Assembly: GCA_004764695.1 (NCBI GenBank)
Contig: SMSO01000034.1
Span: 3,976,501 to 4,040,500 of the forward strand
DNA length: 64,000 nt
Direction of reading: 5' to 3'
Source: Schizochytrium sp. TIO01
Lineage: Eukaryota > Sar > Bigyra > Thraustochytrida > Thraustochytriidae
Positions 21,553-30,861 of this stretch are shown in pieces (positions within the stretch are counted from its first letter, which is position 1; each line of letters starts with the position of its first letter). A program made the translations under genes and the position numbers. The notes below the pieces were generated by a model. It was not told the origin of the DNA and ran no database searches. It saw only the letters and a list, made by a program, of their open reading frames with translations.

Positions 21553-23074
21553 GATGCCAGCTGCGAGTTTATGGATTTGTGTGAAGAGAAGATTTAATCA
21601 GCACGATCAAGAGTAAAATAAGTTTGTGCGCTGAAGTCACAACGGAATTTATGCAAGCTGGAGTCACTGAGGCAAGCTAGCTAAATAGCTGACTGACTAA
21701 GTCGTTCGTTAATTCTTGCCAAATGGCAAGTAGAAACTATCTTGCGGTGATAAAGAAGCTCGCAAGTCCGTTGAGCACAACGACACGGGTCCGAAGATGC
21801 AAAGGAGAGTCTCGAGCAGCGCGAGGAACCAAATGCCACGGCTCTCGCAGAAGCTGCAGCGACGATTCGGGTTTGCGGATTAATCTCAGCGATTCTTAAC
21901 TTATGACGAGTTACTTATAGTTAATAACTACTTTTCGGAGATCAATTAATCTTCTTCTTCACTCTTTGTTCACAAGACTAGTTTCCTATTAGGTACCTAT
22001 TACCTGGCTATGGCACTATCCAGATGTAACGAGAAAGAAAGAAGAGAAGCTTCGCGACTATGAAATGTTCTTTGGTTTGCTGTTCTATTTTGCAAGAGCG
22101 AGAACAAATTCGTTTCAAAGGATATTCTTGGGTATGTTTGAGTAGATGGTTACATTAACGGGACGTTATGAAACGTTATAAATAGGATTAGATTTGTGAT
22201 GAAAAAAGGTTTGAACTGAATGTTTGAGAGCAGTCAGGCTTGATGTATGAAAAGGACACTAGGTTTGAACTAAACCATCAATACAGTCATAAGCCCTGCA
22301 TCTTTTACTCATAAATTGATTACTAAATTACGGTTTCCGAAGGATTATAATATTTAATTTGACAAGGCGGACCAATTCAAGCTTGCTTACTAATTCGAAT
22401 CAATATAATGATGTGCCCAACAAATACTAGTACTGTGGAGTGGCTGTGCTTTTATTGCACGTCTGGGACAATTGCTCCACAGGGTTGGGCAGGTATTGTA
22501 GCTCAAATCAAGTATTGTGCGCAAAGAAGGGTTACTAAGCTGGAAGGGCAAATTCGCCTCGTTTGTTTCGCATTGACATTTCTAGCTATCAAACTTGTCG
22601 CGCCCAAAGCAAATGCTTTGCTCTATGGTGCTGTATGACGAGGGACTAAACAGCACCTCTCTGGCAAGAAAGATTGGCAGCTGTCATTCACAAAGGGTCT
22701 GAATTATGTTATATATATGTCGTGTGCAGTGTACATATGGACTAGAAATATGCTGAAATAGCATACCTGGTGTCGTGCCCCGACCCTTTAGCAGCGCACA
22801 CTTAACGTATGTCGGAAAGCTTGCTGTCATAACTAGAAGGATGTTATAATCATCGTAAATGTCCCATGTGTACGTAGTTTATGCAATGAGACTAACGCCG
22901 TGCTCATCAACGTTTCAGCTTTCAAAGCAAATCCATTTCAATAGCAAATCCACAACCAAGCCACCACCTTTTAGACCTCATTTAAGAAGCACAGTTGTCC
23001 GCAAGTCAAAGAACACACCTCGCTAACCCAGCAGCACCAAATAGACCTGTGCATCTTGAAGACTCTAGTCGGAG
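21553..23074. other. Divergent intergenic region (USP14 / RGS)
   Basis: 1.5 kb that should contain promoters for both neighbours. A 6-bp-stem hairpin with an AAAT loop lies at 21715-21730 and the octamer CTCGCAAG at 21759-21766. A 76-codon ATG frame at 22408-22638 has some protein-like composition (WLCFYC, hydrophobic end) but no family and no context, so I do not call it a gene. Confidence 0.5.
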
Positions 23075-24455
23075 ATGATTCGTCTTATCATCTTTGGAGT
23101 GCTGATGGGCTTTGGTAGGGCTGCAAACTGCCCAACATTAGGCAGCGCCTTATCCTCGATTGTGGATGGACTTGCTACATGTGCTGAGGCAAATACTGAT
23201 CAAATATATGACCTTTGCTCCTTTTGTTTTTCCGAGGAATTGAAAGTTTATATGGAAAACTGTGACAGCGAAAGCCTTGAAAGCTTAGCCGCAAATCTTG
23301 GTGTAACACTGAGCTCAGAAACTTGTAATACACTCCCATTTGGCTGTGAAGATAACCTCTCTGGCTCACTTGCAAGCAATGCTGCAACAGTTTGTGCACA
23401 AAAAATATTTGCTGCAGGCACTTCTCTTGAGTGCAGTGACGGCAAGCTGAATGGTATCAAACTTTCTGGCTCAGGTATTATCGGTGGGGAATCAGACATT
23501 GATTGCGGAGGTCCTTTTTGTAGTGCATGTGGGCTTGACAGGACATGTCGCCGTGACTCAGACTGTGCTATTGACGAGACATGCGAAAACCAGAGCTGCT
23601 ACAAGCCATCCGACTCGATAGAAAATGCATACATCTTTAATTGGGTCACGGTTCCTTTGCTTTGTGTAACTGCAGTCGCAACTCTGGCTCGCATTCACTT
23701 TCATGTTAAGTTTGAAGAAAAACGAAAGACAGAGATGACTAGGGAGCATGAGAGCTCACTCTACCGAGGATCAAATACAACCAAGGATATTTACACAACA
23801 ACACGAGGAACCAAGACAGTTGCAACCTCACGTGTTACATACACTCGCGCAGATCTTGGAGCAAGTCGAGCAACTGTCCCAACGACACAAGACGAAGAAG
23901 TTCCTCTTCCACCAGCGTATCTGTCATTGGATAAGGTTCTCGCTGATTGCACAGCTCGATCACAGTTCTATGCATTCTGCGAAAGTAAATTTGCTGCAGA
24001 AAACCTGCTCTTTTGGGATGCCCTTATCCAATACGAGGCGCTGTGGGAAAACCCGACGGCCTCCGATGAGGCCCGGGAGCAGGAAGCCCGTCTAATTGTG
24101 GAAACCTTTGTTTCTCATGATGGCTCCTTCAGAAGTAAACTTGGCACATAACCTTCGCTTCGAACTCAATCAGCTCTACCAACGTAGTAGAGTTCAACCA
24201 GGCAATATATTTGCCGCCGATAGCTTTGTGCCTGCCAAAATGGAAATATACAAACTCATGAATACCAACTTCTTTCGAGAGTTTTTAGAGCATGTTAAGA
24301 CCCGTAGATACTCGCCAGCACTTGCTGCTGCTGCAGAAGGTAAGCACTCTGGCAAGGATTTAGAAACCACAGCCCAGCAAAATAATCGCAGTAGTCCAAA
24401 TACTCCTCTGGAAGGGGGATACTCAACCAATGCCATAGCTCATGAAGAAGTTTAA
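23075..24455 (+). CDS. Single-pass membrane protein with Cys-rich ectodomain and cytosolic RGS domain (one-base frameshift)
   Basis: ATG at 23075. Residues 1-16 are a signal peptide. A Cys-rich ectodomain follows, ending in a DCGG-x-x-C-x2-C-x5-C-x5-DC-type module (about 141-172) like those in secreted or surface proteins of many protists. One membrane span (about 187-207, WVTVPLLCVTAVATLA) comes next, then a Thr/Arg-rich juxtamembrane linker. An RGS domain starts near residue 282 (SLDKVLADCTARSQFYAFC, ENLLFWDALIQYE). RGS domains accelerate GTP hydrolysis by G-alpha. The frame stops at 24149-24151, but the remaining RGS half (EVNLAHNLRFELNQLY onward to EIYKLMNTNFFREFL) lies one base over, from about 24124 to the stop at 24453-24455. 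Dropping one G at 24122-24123 joins both halves into a 459-aa protein matching the RGS consensus. Sequence on both sides is undecayed, so an assembly error is likelier than a dead gene. Confidence 0.85.
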
Positions 24456-24607
24456 ACTATAAACAGTCATCCGAATTTATGGAAATAGAAGTGCAAATTC
24501 AAGAATTAGATAAACCCAAGAAGAAGAAGACAGCATTTAAAAGCAAGGCGCAAGGTTTTTGACCCTAAGATCGTATAGAACATGATGAAAATAGTCACAA
24601 GCATAGT

Positions 24608-25477
24608 CTACTTCTCTCCAGCAGGAGCAGCGGCGGCAGGGGCAGGGGCAGGGGCAGGGGTTGAATCGGGTGCTGGTGCTGAAGGTGCGAACGGGTTCTT
24701 GAAGATCTCACGAAACTGCATACGTGCACGGTCTACAGCAGAGCCCCAGGTGTCCAGAGCAGGGCGTGCATCGAGGTACATGGAGACGACCTCGCCAGGG
24801 TTGCCTGTAGAGGCGCCCTGGTAAAAGTCAATAATGTAGCGGACCTCAGTACCGCAGCGGTCTACAATCCAATCATGACGATCAAAGGGCTTGGCATAAC
24901 CAAACCAGGATCGAACAGTTGCCTTAGGGCTAAGGTTCTTGGGTTTGCCCATGAACCTCACAAGACGCGGGCAGTCGCACTCCTGAGCATGCATGGACTC
25001 CCACTTAAGGACCTCGCTCCAAGCCCTGTCGTTGACGTGATTGTGAATTGCGAGCACGATCCGCATGTCCTCTTCGCGTGGTTCCCAACCCTTGCGCTTC
25101 ATGGCGTTAAAAAATTGTTGCTCTGAAGGGTACATCCAAGAGCTGCTCTCTTTGGCATTCTTCTGGTGTTCTGGAGTGAACTCGCCCTTGGGGATCACGG
25201 ATTCGACGCGGTGCGTCGAAAGGTTGTACCGTTGACCTGGCCACGGCTTTTGCTCCGCAGTTTTCGGCATCATATTCCGATCATCGAGAGCCACACCGTT
25301 TTCAGCAAGGCCTTCTCCGGAGGGAGAAGTGCCCTGGGCTTGAGCAGCGTTCTCGGCACTTCGGCTTTGAGCAGCAGCCTCAAGAAAGGCCTCGCGGGCT
25401 CGAGACTCGTGCGGAATTGGGCACTGGCCTGCCTCGGGTGCAGCAGAGCCACCATGGTCTACAGGACAGCCCCCCAT
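24608..25477 (-). CDS. HCCS: Cytochrome c haem lyase (holocytochrome c synthase)
   Basis: A 289-aa single-exon protein. It would attach haem to the CXXCH cysteines of cytochrome c in the mitochondrial intermembrane space (System III maturation). Two Cys-Pro haem-regulatory motifs sit at the N terminus (GGCPVDH, residues 2-8, and GQCPIPH, 17-23). The catalytic core has WPGQRYNLSTHRVESVIP, then SSWMYPSEQQFFNAMKRKGW. The haem-ligating His is H145 in LAIHNHVND, equivalent to human H154, and the C-terminal block PFDRHDWIVDRCG precedes VRYIIDFY. The last 25 residues are an Ala-Pro run (PAPAPAPAAAAPA) encoded by a GGGGCA-type hexamer repeat at 24631-24660, an unusual tail that may vary in length. 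Its stop lies 152 bp from the convergent RGS gene. CTTGCGAG at 25697-25704 lies about 220 bp upstream of the start. Confidence 0.95.
   Translation of the reverse strand: MGGCPVDHGGSAAPEAGQCPIPHESRAREAFLEAAAQSRSAENAAQAQGTSPSGEGLAENGVALDDRNMMPKTAEQKPWPGQRYNLSTHRVESVIPKGEFTPEHQKNAKESSSWMYPSEQQFFNAMKRKGWEPREEDMRIVLAIHNHVNDRAWSEVLKWESMHAQECDCPRLVRFMGKPKNLSPKATVRSWFGYAKPFDRHDWIVDRCGTEVRYIIDFYQGASTGNPGEVVSMYLDARPALDTWGSAVDRARMQFREIFKNPFAPSAPAPDSTPAPAPAPAAAAPAGEK
24631..24660. repeat. GGGGCA hexamer repeat inside HCCS
   Basis: Tandem copies of a GGGGCA-like unit encode the alternating Ala-Pro tail of the haem lyase. A repeat in the coding sequence can change protein length without shifting the frame. 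Confidence 0.7.
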
Positions 25478-27366
25478 TTGGAGATTTAATAAAGCGCGAC
25501 TTGGCTCGGCTCAAGGGATCCGGATCGAGTTTGGTTTGTTGGGGATTTGCTTTAACTTGGTTGTGGAGAGGAGGAGGCTAGGTTTCCAAGACGAAGCAAG
25601 ATGCGGATCCTACCAAGAACTTGGTAAGTATGCAGAGGAGGGTAAAGTACGGGGTAAAATCAGATCTTCTGGGCAGTGACTTGAAGTCTAACTCCCCTTG
25701 CGAGTTGTTGCTCGCTCCGCTTTGCTCCGAAGCACGAATGTGCAGAGACGTCCTGATGAATTAATTAATCAAAATAGTACATTAGGAACTCCTATGTACT
25801 ACTACCTACATACTGCAGGGAATGGGCTGTGGCCAGTCGAAGGGGTCAATACATAATTTGTATCAGGTTAAAAATGACAAAATGCACTGCCTCCGTAGAA
25901 AAGCAAGACCTCACAACACAATGCGAGTGAGATGGGCATAGGGGGAGCTTTTTTAGCGAAAGGCAGCTACAAATTGAAGTCAAAGTACTCTAAGGGGTAC
26001 ATGAAAGCTTGACATAGAGATTAGAAGCCTGAGAGGTGAAAATAAGTTTGAGGAACGTGCTTTTGAGTACACAGGGGATAAACGAGCTCTGCAAGTTTCC
26101 CTGGGCTAAGAATTTACAAACTAGTGCATGCTTGAATCCCTTCTCTTTGAAAGGCAGAGTAAAAAGCTTTAAACTTAAGAGCATTTGCTAAACCACATGA
26201 ATATAAACAATTACTTGCTTTGATACAATAAATAGTTTTTCTGAGTATGGGATGCAGAAGATTTTCTTTCCACTAGCATCTTGAATCACATCGGTTTTAT
26301 CAGTCTATTTAGACCTTCCTAAATTTGTCATGTAAACCATAGTATATTCATTTCAAGAAGCTTGAATGCTTTCAATCTTCATCATTCGACTTCAAACTTA
26401 GACCATTTACTAAGAAAAAATAGCTCATCAAATATCTGCTTTGTTTTTAAAATTAAAACTACATTCCTATTTTTGCATCTCCTTGATGTATAAGTTTGTG
26501 ATTCGTCTCGCTTCCTGTCTCCAGGCGGTCCCAATCAAGTCTTTATCCAGCAACCTTTCGTGATACCAAAGAGCTGTCGGATTAATATTTGAGGCTTTCT
26601 GTTTTGCCGATTATCCGATGAATGAGTCCAAGATCAAAAAATCAAACTTGAAAATTGACACAATTAGTAAGAGGGGAAATCGAGAAAGCTCTATTGCTAT
26701 TATTCCCTCAAATCCCTTCAATCTTTACTTGCCGAGATACAATGGCAGCAATGCTTACGACATTGTGTTTCGGTCTCTTGCCTCTCAAATTTGCGCTGAG
26801 TCTTAAACAAATCCACAAAGATAAAAGAATTGAAAGAAACGAGATTATAATACAGGGTCCTAACAATCTACTAAGAGAAAGAGACAGCAAACTATTTTAC
26901 AGATAAGTAGCTGCCACGCGGCAAAACAGGTCCACGTGCAAAGCGGTGGCGCCGTTTCTCGTGAGTCCCGTGATACGGTGGTCTCATTCAGGCTGCTAGA
27001 TACTCCTGGCTCGCTAACGAATAACGCTTCGGCGACTCTGCGTGAGGTTCTGACGCCGTAGGGAATCAAGACTAGATTGGCCTGAAGCTTGGCTGTGCTC
27101 CTTGGTTTGCATTTCGCTGTGAGCGTAGCGCTCCACCATAAGGATCTTGATATCTTCTCGCAGCTCTGCCGAGGTTTGCCCAAACCATATCACTAATCTT
27201 CATATTTAAAGTTTGCTCCCTCACCGTCAAAAGTTTAATCTCTGCGTAGGACCAAGAACAGCTTCAGCTGTGGGTCTTGCTGAGATTCGAGCGGTTGCAG
27301 CTGAGATACTCTGCACTTTAATAACTGAGTTTTTGCCTAATCAACGACACTGTTCAATTTTACATC
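25478..27366. other. Intergenic, no gene seen
   Basis: 1.9 kb upstream of both the haem lyase (minus) and the C1-RhoGAP (plus), so it should contain both promoters. Small overlapping frames at 26618-26906 and 26860-27183 show no family resemblance. The part at 26920-27180 is GC-richer and could be untranslated leader of the RhoGAP gene. Confidence 0.5.
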
Positions 27367-29118
27367 ATGTCGCACGACTTCGTTGTGAACTCGTACACAC
27401 AGCCTACACGATGTGCATACTGCCAAAACTTCTTGATGGGTTTAACGAAGCAGGGCTACCATTGTCAGCGGTGCAAGATCGACGTTCACAAGAAATGCAT
27501 TGGAGATTCTAACAATAAGTTTGCCTGCCTCAACCACTCGCAAACCTCGGCAACCGTGCCGATGACTCGTCATTCGTCAGGGGAGAACACTCAGAAACCT
27601 CCTTCAACCTTCGCAGCCTATGATCTTGGCACCAGTTACAACTTTGGCGCAGCTGCAGCTGCAGACGCTGGCGATGACGACGATTCAGCTATCTCACACA
27701 GTTTCACTGTCACAACTTTTACAAGTCCTACATTTTGCTGTGTATGCAAGGCCTTCATCTCGGGAGTTTATAAGCAAGGCGTTGCTTGTACGCTTTGCGG
27801 AGCGGCGGCTCATACCAAGTGCCAGGATGCGGCTATTTCGAGTGTCCCTTGCACTCCAGGTCGTAAACGCGAATCTGGCATGTCTCAACTCAGCAATGCT
27901 GTGAAGTCTTTGCGACGCACAGGGTCTTCAGAGCCCCAGATTTCGGGACCCACAAATTTCCAGCATGTCGGTGGTGCTACTACCGGGCGCACTTTCGTAC
28001 CCATTGAGCAAGCTCAAAAAGATGATCGCTTCAAGAAGGATCCTGTGCCAGTATCTGGCAAGAATCAACTTGCAGCACCTGGGGATTCAGGAGACCATAG
28101 TGTGCCTCCACCAGCTCCTGGTAGAGCTGCACCACCTCGACGAGCGCCTCCTACAGCTGGGGGGGCTGGGGCTCCTCAGCGGGTTCCTCCATCACGCCCG
28201 CAGCGCCCATCTACCCCAGGAGCTGCTGACTCTTCAACTCGCCCACCTGCACCAGGCCGTCCACACCAGCCTGGCGGAAGCCATGCAATTTCATCACCGC
28301 ATCATTATGACAATGTGAGTTCTCTCGCGAAGGATGTAGGCTCTCTGGACATCAGCAGTCCACGAGGCGGTGGTCAGGATGTTTTGCCAGCGGAGTGGCA
28401 ACCTGGCAAAGCGCTTTCAAATCTTAGCTTTGGATCCAGTATTGTCTCTCAGCCCCGGATTCAGCTGCGTGGTTACAAAGACCAAATACCCTCTATTTTA
28501 GTGTTCATGGGCCGTGAGTTACGTGAGAAGAGAGGCTTTATCGAGGAAGGACTTTTCCGCATCGCCCCATCGCGAACGGAGCAAACTCGTGTACGAAACC
28601 TGCTTTCCGAATCTCCTGGTGAAGAACAAATCCGCAAGGCATTACACGATTGTAAAGATCCTCATGTGCTTGCTGCGCTCATGAAGGAGTGGTGTCGAAT
28701 GCTCGACAAGAGCATCTTGAGTGAGCTAGCTCGACCAGACTTGGAACTTCTGACACAGGAGTCATTTGACGAGGCCCTACCTTCATCGCAGGCTTTGGAA
28801 AACTACCACTCATTCCTGTTTGGCAACGCGTATATTTCGTCTGCTCCACGGGCGACGCTATTGTGGTTGCTTGATCTCATGGCTGTTGTTGTAGAGCACA
28901 AGGCCGAAAATAAAATGGGCACACGTGCTGTGACAACTTGCTTTGCCCCCTCCATCTACGTACTCGAAGATCCACTCAATTCCCCGATAGACTCAATCAC
29001 TGTCATTAAGCTTATTACTACTCTCCTAAACAATGCGCTTACTTTTGTCCAGGAACATGGGAGACACTTTCCTCGGGACACATTCGGAGACCAGAATCCT
29101 CGTTTCACCAATCCGTGA
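27367..29118 (+). CDS. C1-C1-RhoGAP protein
   Basis: A 583-aa intact single-exon protein. Two C1 zinc fingers come first. The first has the full ligand set H3, C16, C19, C33, C36, H41, C44 and C54. The second begins at H111 (HSFTVTTF...FCCVC...ACTLC...HTKC). C1 domains bind diacylglycerol/phorbol ester or act as lipid or protein docking modules. A proline-rich region (about 246-304, APGR and PPRRAPP motifs) could bind SH3 domains. The RhoGAP domain spans about 375-570, with arginine finger R398 in EEGLFRIAPS, a lysine-led helix KEWCRMLDKSIL and the block NKMGTRAVTTCFAPSI. It would stimulate GTP hydrolysis on Rho/Rac/Cdc42-type GTPases, probably at membranes. The order recalls chimaerins, but with two C1 domains and no SH2. 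Confidence 0.93.
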   Translation: MSHDFVVNSYTQPTRCAYCQNFLMGLTKQGYHCQRCKIDVHKKCIGDSNNKFACLNHSQTSATVPMTRHSSGENTQKPPSTFAAYDLGTSYNFGAAAAADAGDDDDSAISHSFTVTTFTSPTFCCVCKAFISGVYKQGVACTLCGAAAHTKCQDAAISSVPCTPGRKRESGMSQLSNAVKSLRRTGSSEPQISGPTNFQHVGGATTGRTFVPIEQAQKDDRFKKDPVPVSGKNQLAAPGDSGDHSVPPPAPGRAAPPRRAPPTAGGAGAPQRVPPSRPQRPSTPGAADSSTRPPAPGRPHQPGGSHAISSPHHYDNVSSLAKDVGSLDISSPRGGGQDVLPAEWQPGKALSNLSFGSSIVSQPRIQLRGYKDQIPSILVFMGRELREKRGFIEEGLFRIAPSRTEQTRVRNLLSESPGEEQIRKALHDCKDPHVLAALMKEWCRMLDKSILSELARPDLELLTQESFDEALPSSQALENYHSFLFGNAYISSAPRATLLWLLDLMAVVVEHKAENKMGTRAVTTCFAPSIYVLEDPLNSPIDSITVIKLITTLLNNALTFVQEHGRHFPRDTFGDQNPRFTNP

Positions 29119-30861
29119 AAAGAAACAAGGAGTTTATCAATACGCCGCTCAATCAGCTAGCTAGTAATATTGACAGCATTTACCATCTGCTGAATACATG
29201 TCAAGAAGTATATTTTTCACGTACATATATACCAACAAATGAATCAAGGCAGAGAGATTCAGGGGCAATGTGAGATATCCTTTTTCTTCCAGCCTTTAAG
29301 TTGTGGAATTCGCTCTCTCAAGATAAATAAATAGCAAGAGACTTACCGATCACCCAAAGGTTTTGATCCATATCCTCCAGTATGTTTCTTTTTTTAATCC
29401 AACTACCTACTGGAGTTATGCAATACCATCGCTTTGGCCGCAGCACAATATAGCAAATGAATCGTGCGAGTACCTCCTCAGCACCAGTAAATAACATATT
29501 AGCCAGTATATTCTTAACTTTATTGTCTGATGCCGACAGTTTTTGTGCGCGATGTTGTGCTTCAACTTTGCCTGTTTGACATTCTGCACCAGGCATCAGG
29601 TCAATCCTCCTGCAGGAATGCATGGATATGTACTTTGGCGAGTTTCCTCAGCATAAATGTACTCTCATCGGTCAGAGGCTTTTCCTATAAAGTTTCATTA
29701 TGCTTGGGAAAAAATCATGTATGGTGTGGCATGACTCTTCAGCTCCCCTTCTCGGTACCCTGCTTTTAACTAGACATGTAACACCATGCGTTGCCCTGCA
29801 ATATCAAGCCATAACATCCGCCCAATTTTCGGAAGAAGAAGAAGAAGGATACCCCAGTAGCATGGAAGTACCTGAGGATACAATAGTCCTTTCCAAAGCA
29901 ATAGCAAAAGAAAACGTTGTATGTCGCTTCTGGTAAGTGCATGCAAGACATGACTATATTCACGAGGTCTTGAATAAGGTATTCATAATGAAGTTGGACG
30001 ATAACGCGCATGTACGATGAACAAGCCATATTAGGATGCACACGACACTCAATTAAAAAAAGTTTTTAAATAAGTTGGGATATCGCTGCCACGTCAAGCA
30101 GAGCCAGAAACAGTGTACGGTACAAGGCCTCGTAATTTCCCTGGCAAAAACGTTGGCATCGTCCAGTCAACTTTGCTGATTATTCTAATTGAAGTCAGAA
30201 ATCAACTAATATCTCAGCTTGCAAGTTTGTTGATGGGTCCACTTGGAAAAATTAAAAATGAGAATTAGTTCTTGTTTTATTTTTTAGTTGTAGTGGTAGT
30301 ACGGGTAGAAGGTCCTATATAGTTGGTATTTTTTTTTGAGAAGGGACTTCAAAAGATCGAAAAGGGGTAAAGAATGGAAGCTATTCTTTGGAAAGAATCA
30401 TTTTTTTTAATTTATAGTATTGCTTATATTTTATTTTCTGCTAAGTGAAAAGGTTGTCTGTTTTGTTGTCATCGCACAACACAATCAAATCGCAAAGCAA
30501 ACTCGCCCCAGGCTGAGCTTGGACCTGCAGTACCTCCCCTTTGGGCCGTCGTGGCTGCGGCGGCGGAGCTGACCAACGGAATCGGGTTACGGCTCGCTCT
30601 CTCTTTGCAGCTTTTTCGCTGGGCAGCGAGAAAGCAGAAGACGAGCGAGTCAAGCATTTTGCCGAGTTCGTAAGGCCAAACAGATATATTCTCATATATG
30701 TAAATCGACATACATATCTGCTCATTTATTCGACCTAAGCCTCGTAGACAGCAAGGTTCTGCAGAAGCGGTCTTTGTGAATTTTTGCTACATTTATTATA
30801 GATCATCTCACAAGCTGCTGCTTTTATAACTAGTAGTGCATTGGGCGCATAGTAGAGCGTC
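29119..30861. other. Intergenic between RhoGAP and VPS13
   Basis: 1.7 kb between two plus-strand genes. Scattered frames of 70-100 codons (for example 29318-29623 and 29766-30041 on the minus strand) show no recognisable family. A T-rich and A-rich stretch at 30260-30440 precedes a GC-richer zone at 30520-30640 that may mark the VPS13 promoter or leader. Confidence 0.5.

Noticed and set aside
22408-22638. 76-codon ATG frame upstream of the RGS gene
   Set aside because: No family resemblance, no neighbouring exons, and it lies in a presumed promoter region.
24098-24124. Tiny GT-AG intron to explain the RGS frame change
   Set aside because: Candidate GT...AG pairs are about 23 nt, far below the 114-nt minimum seen here, and removing them does not restore the frame.
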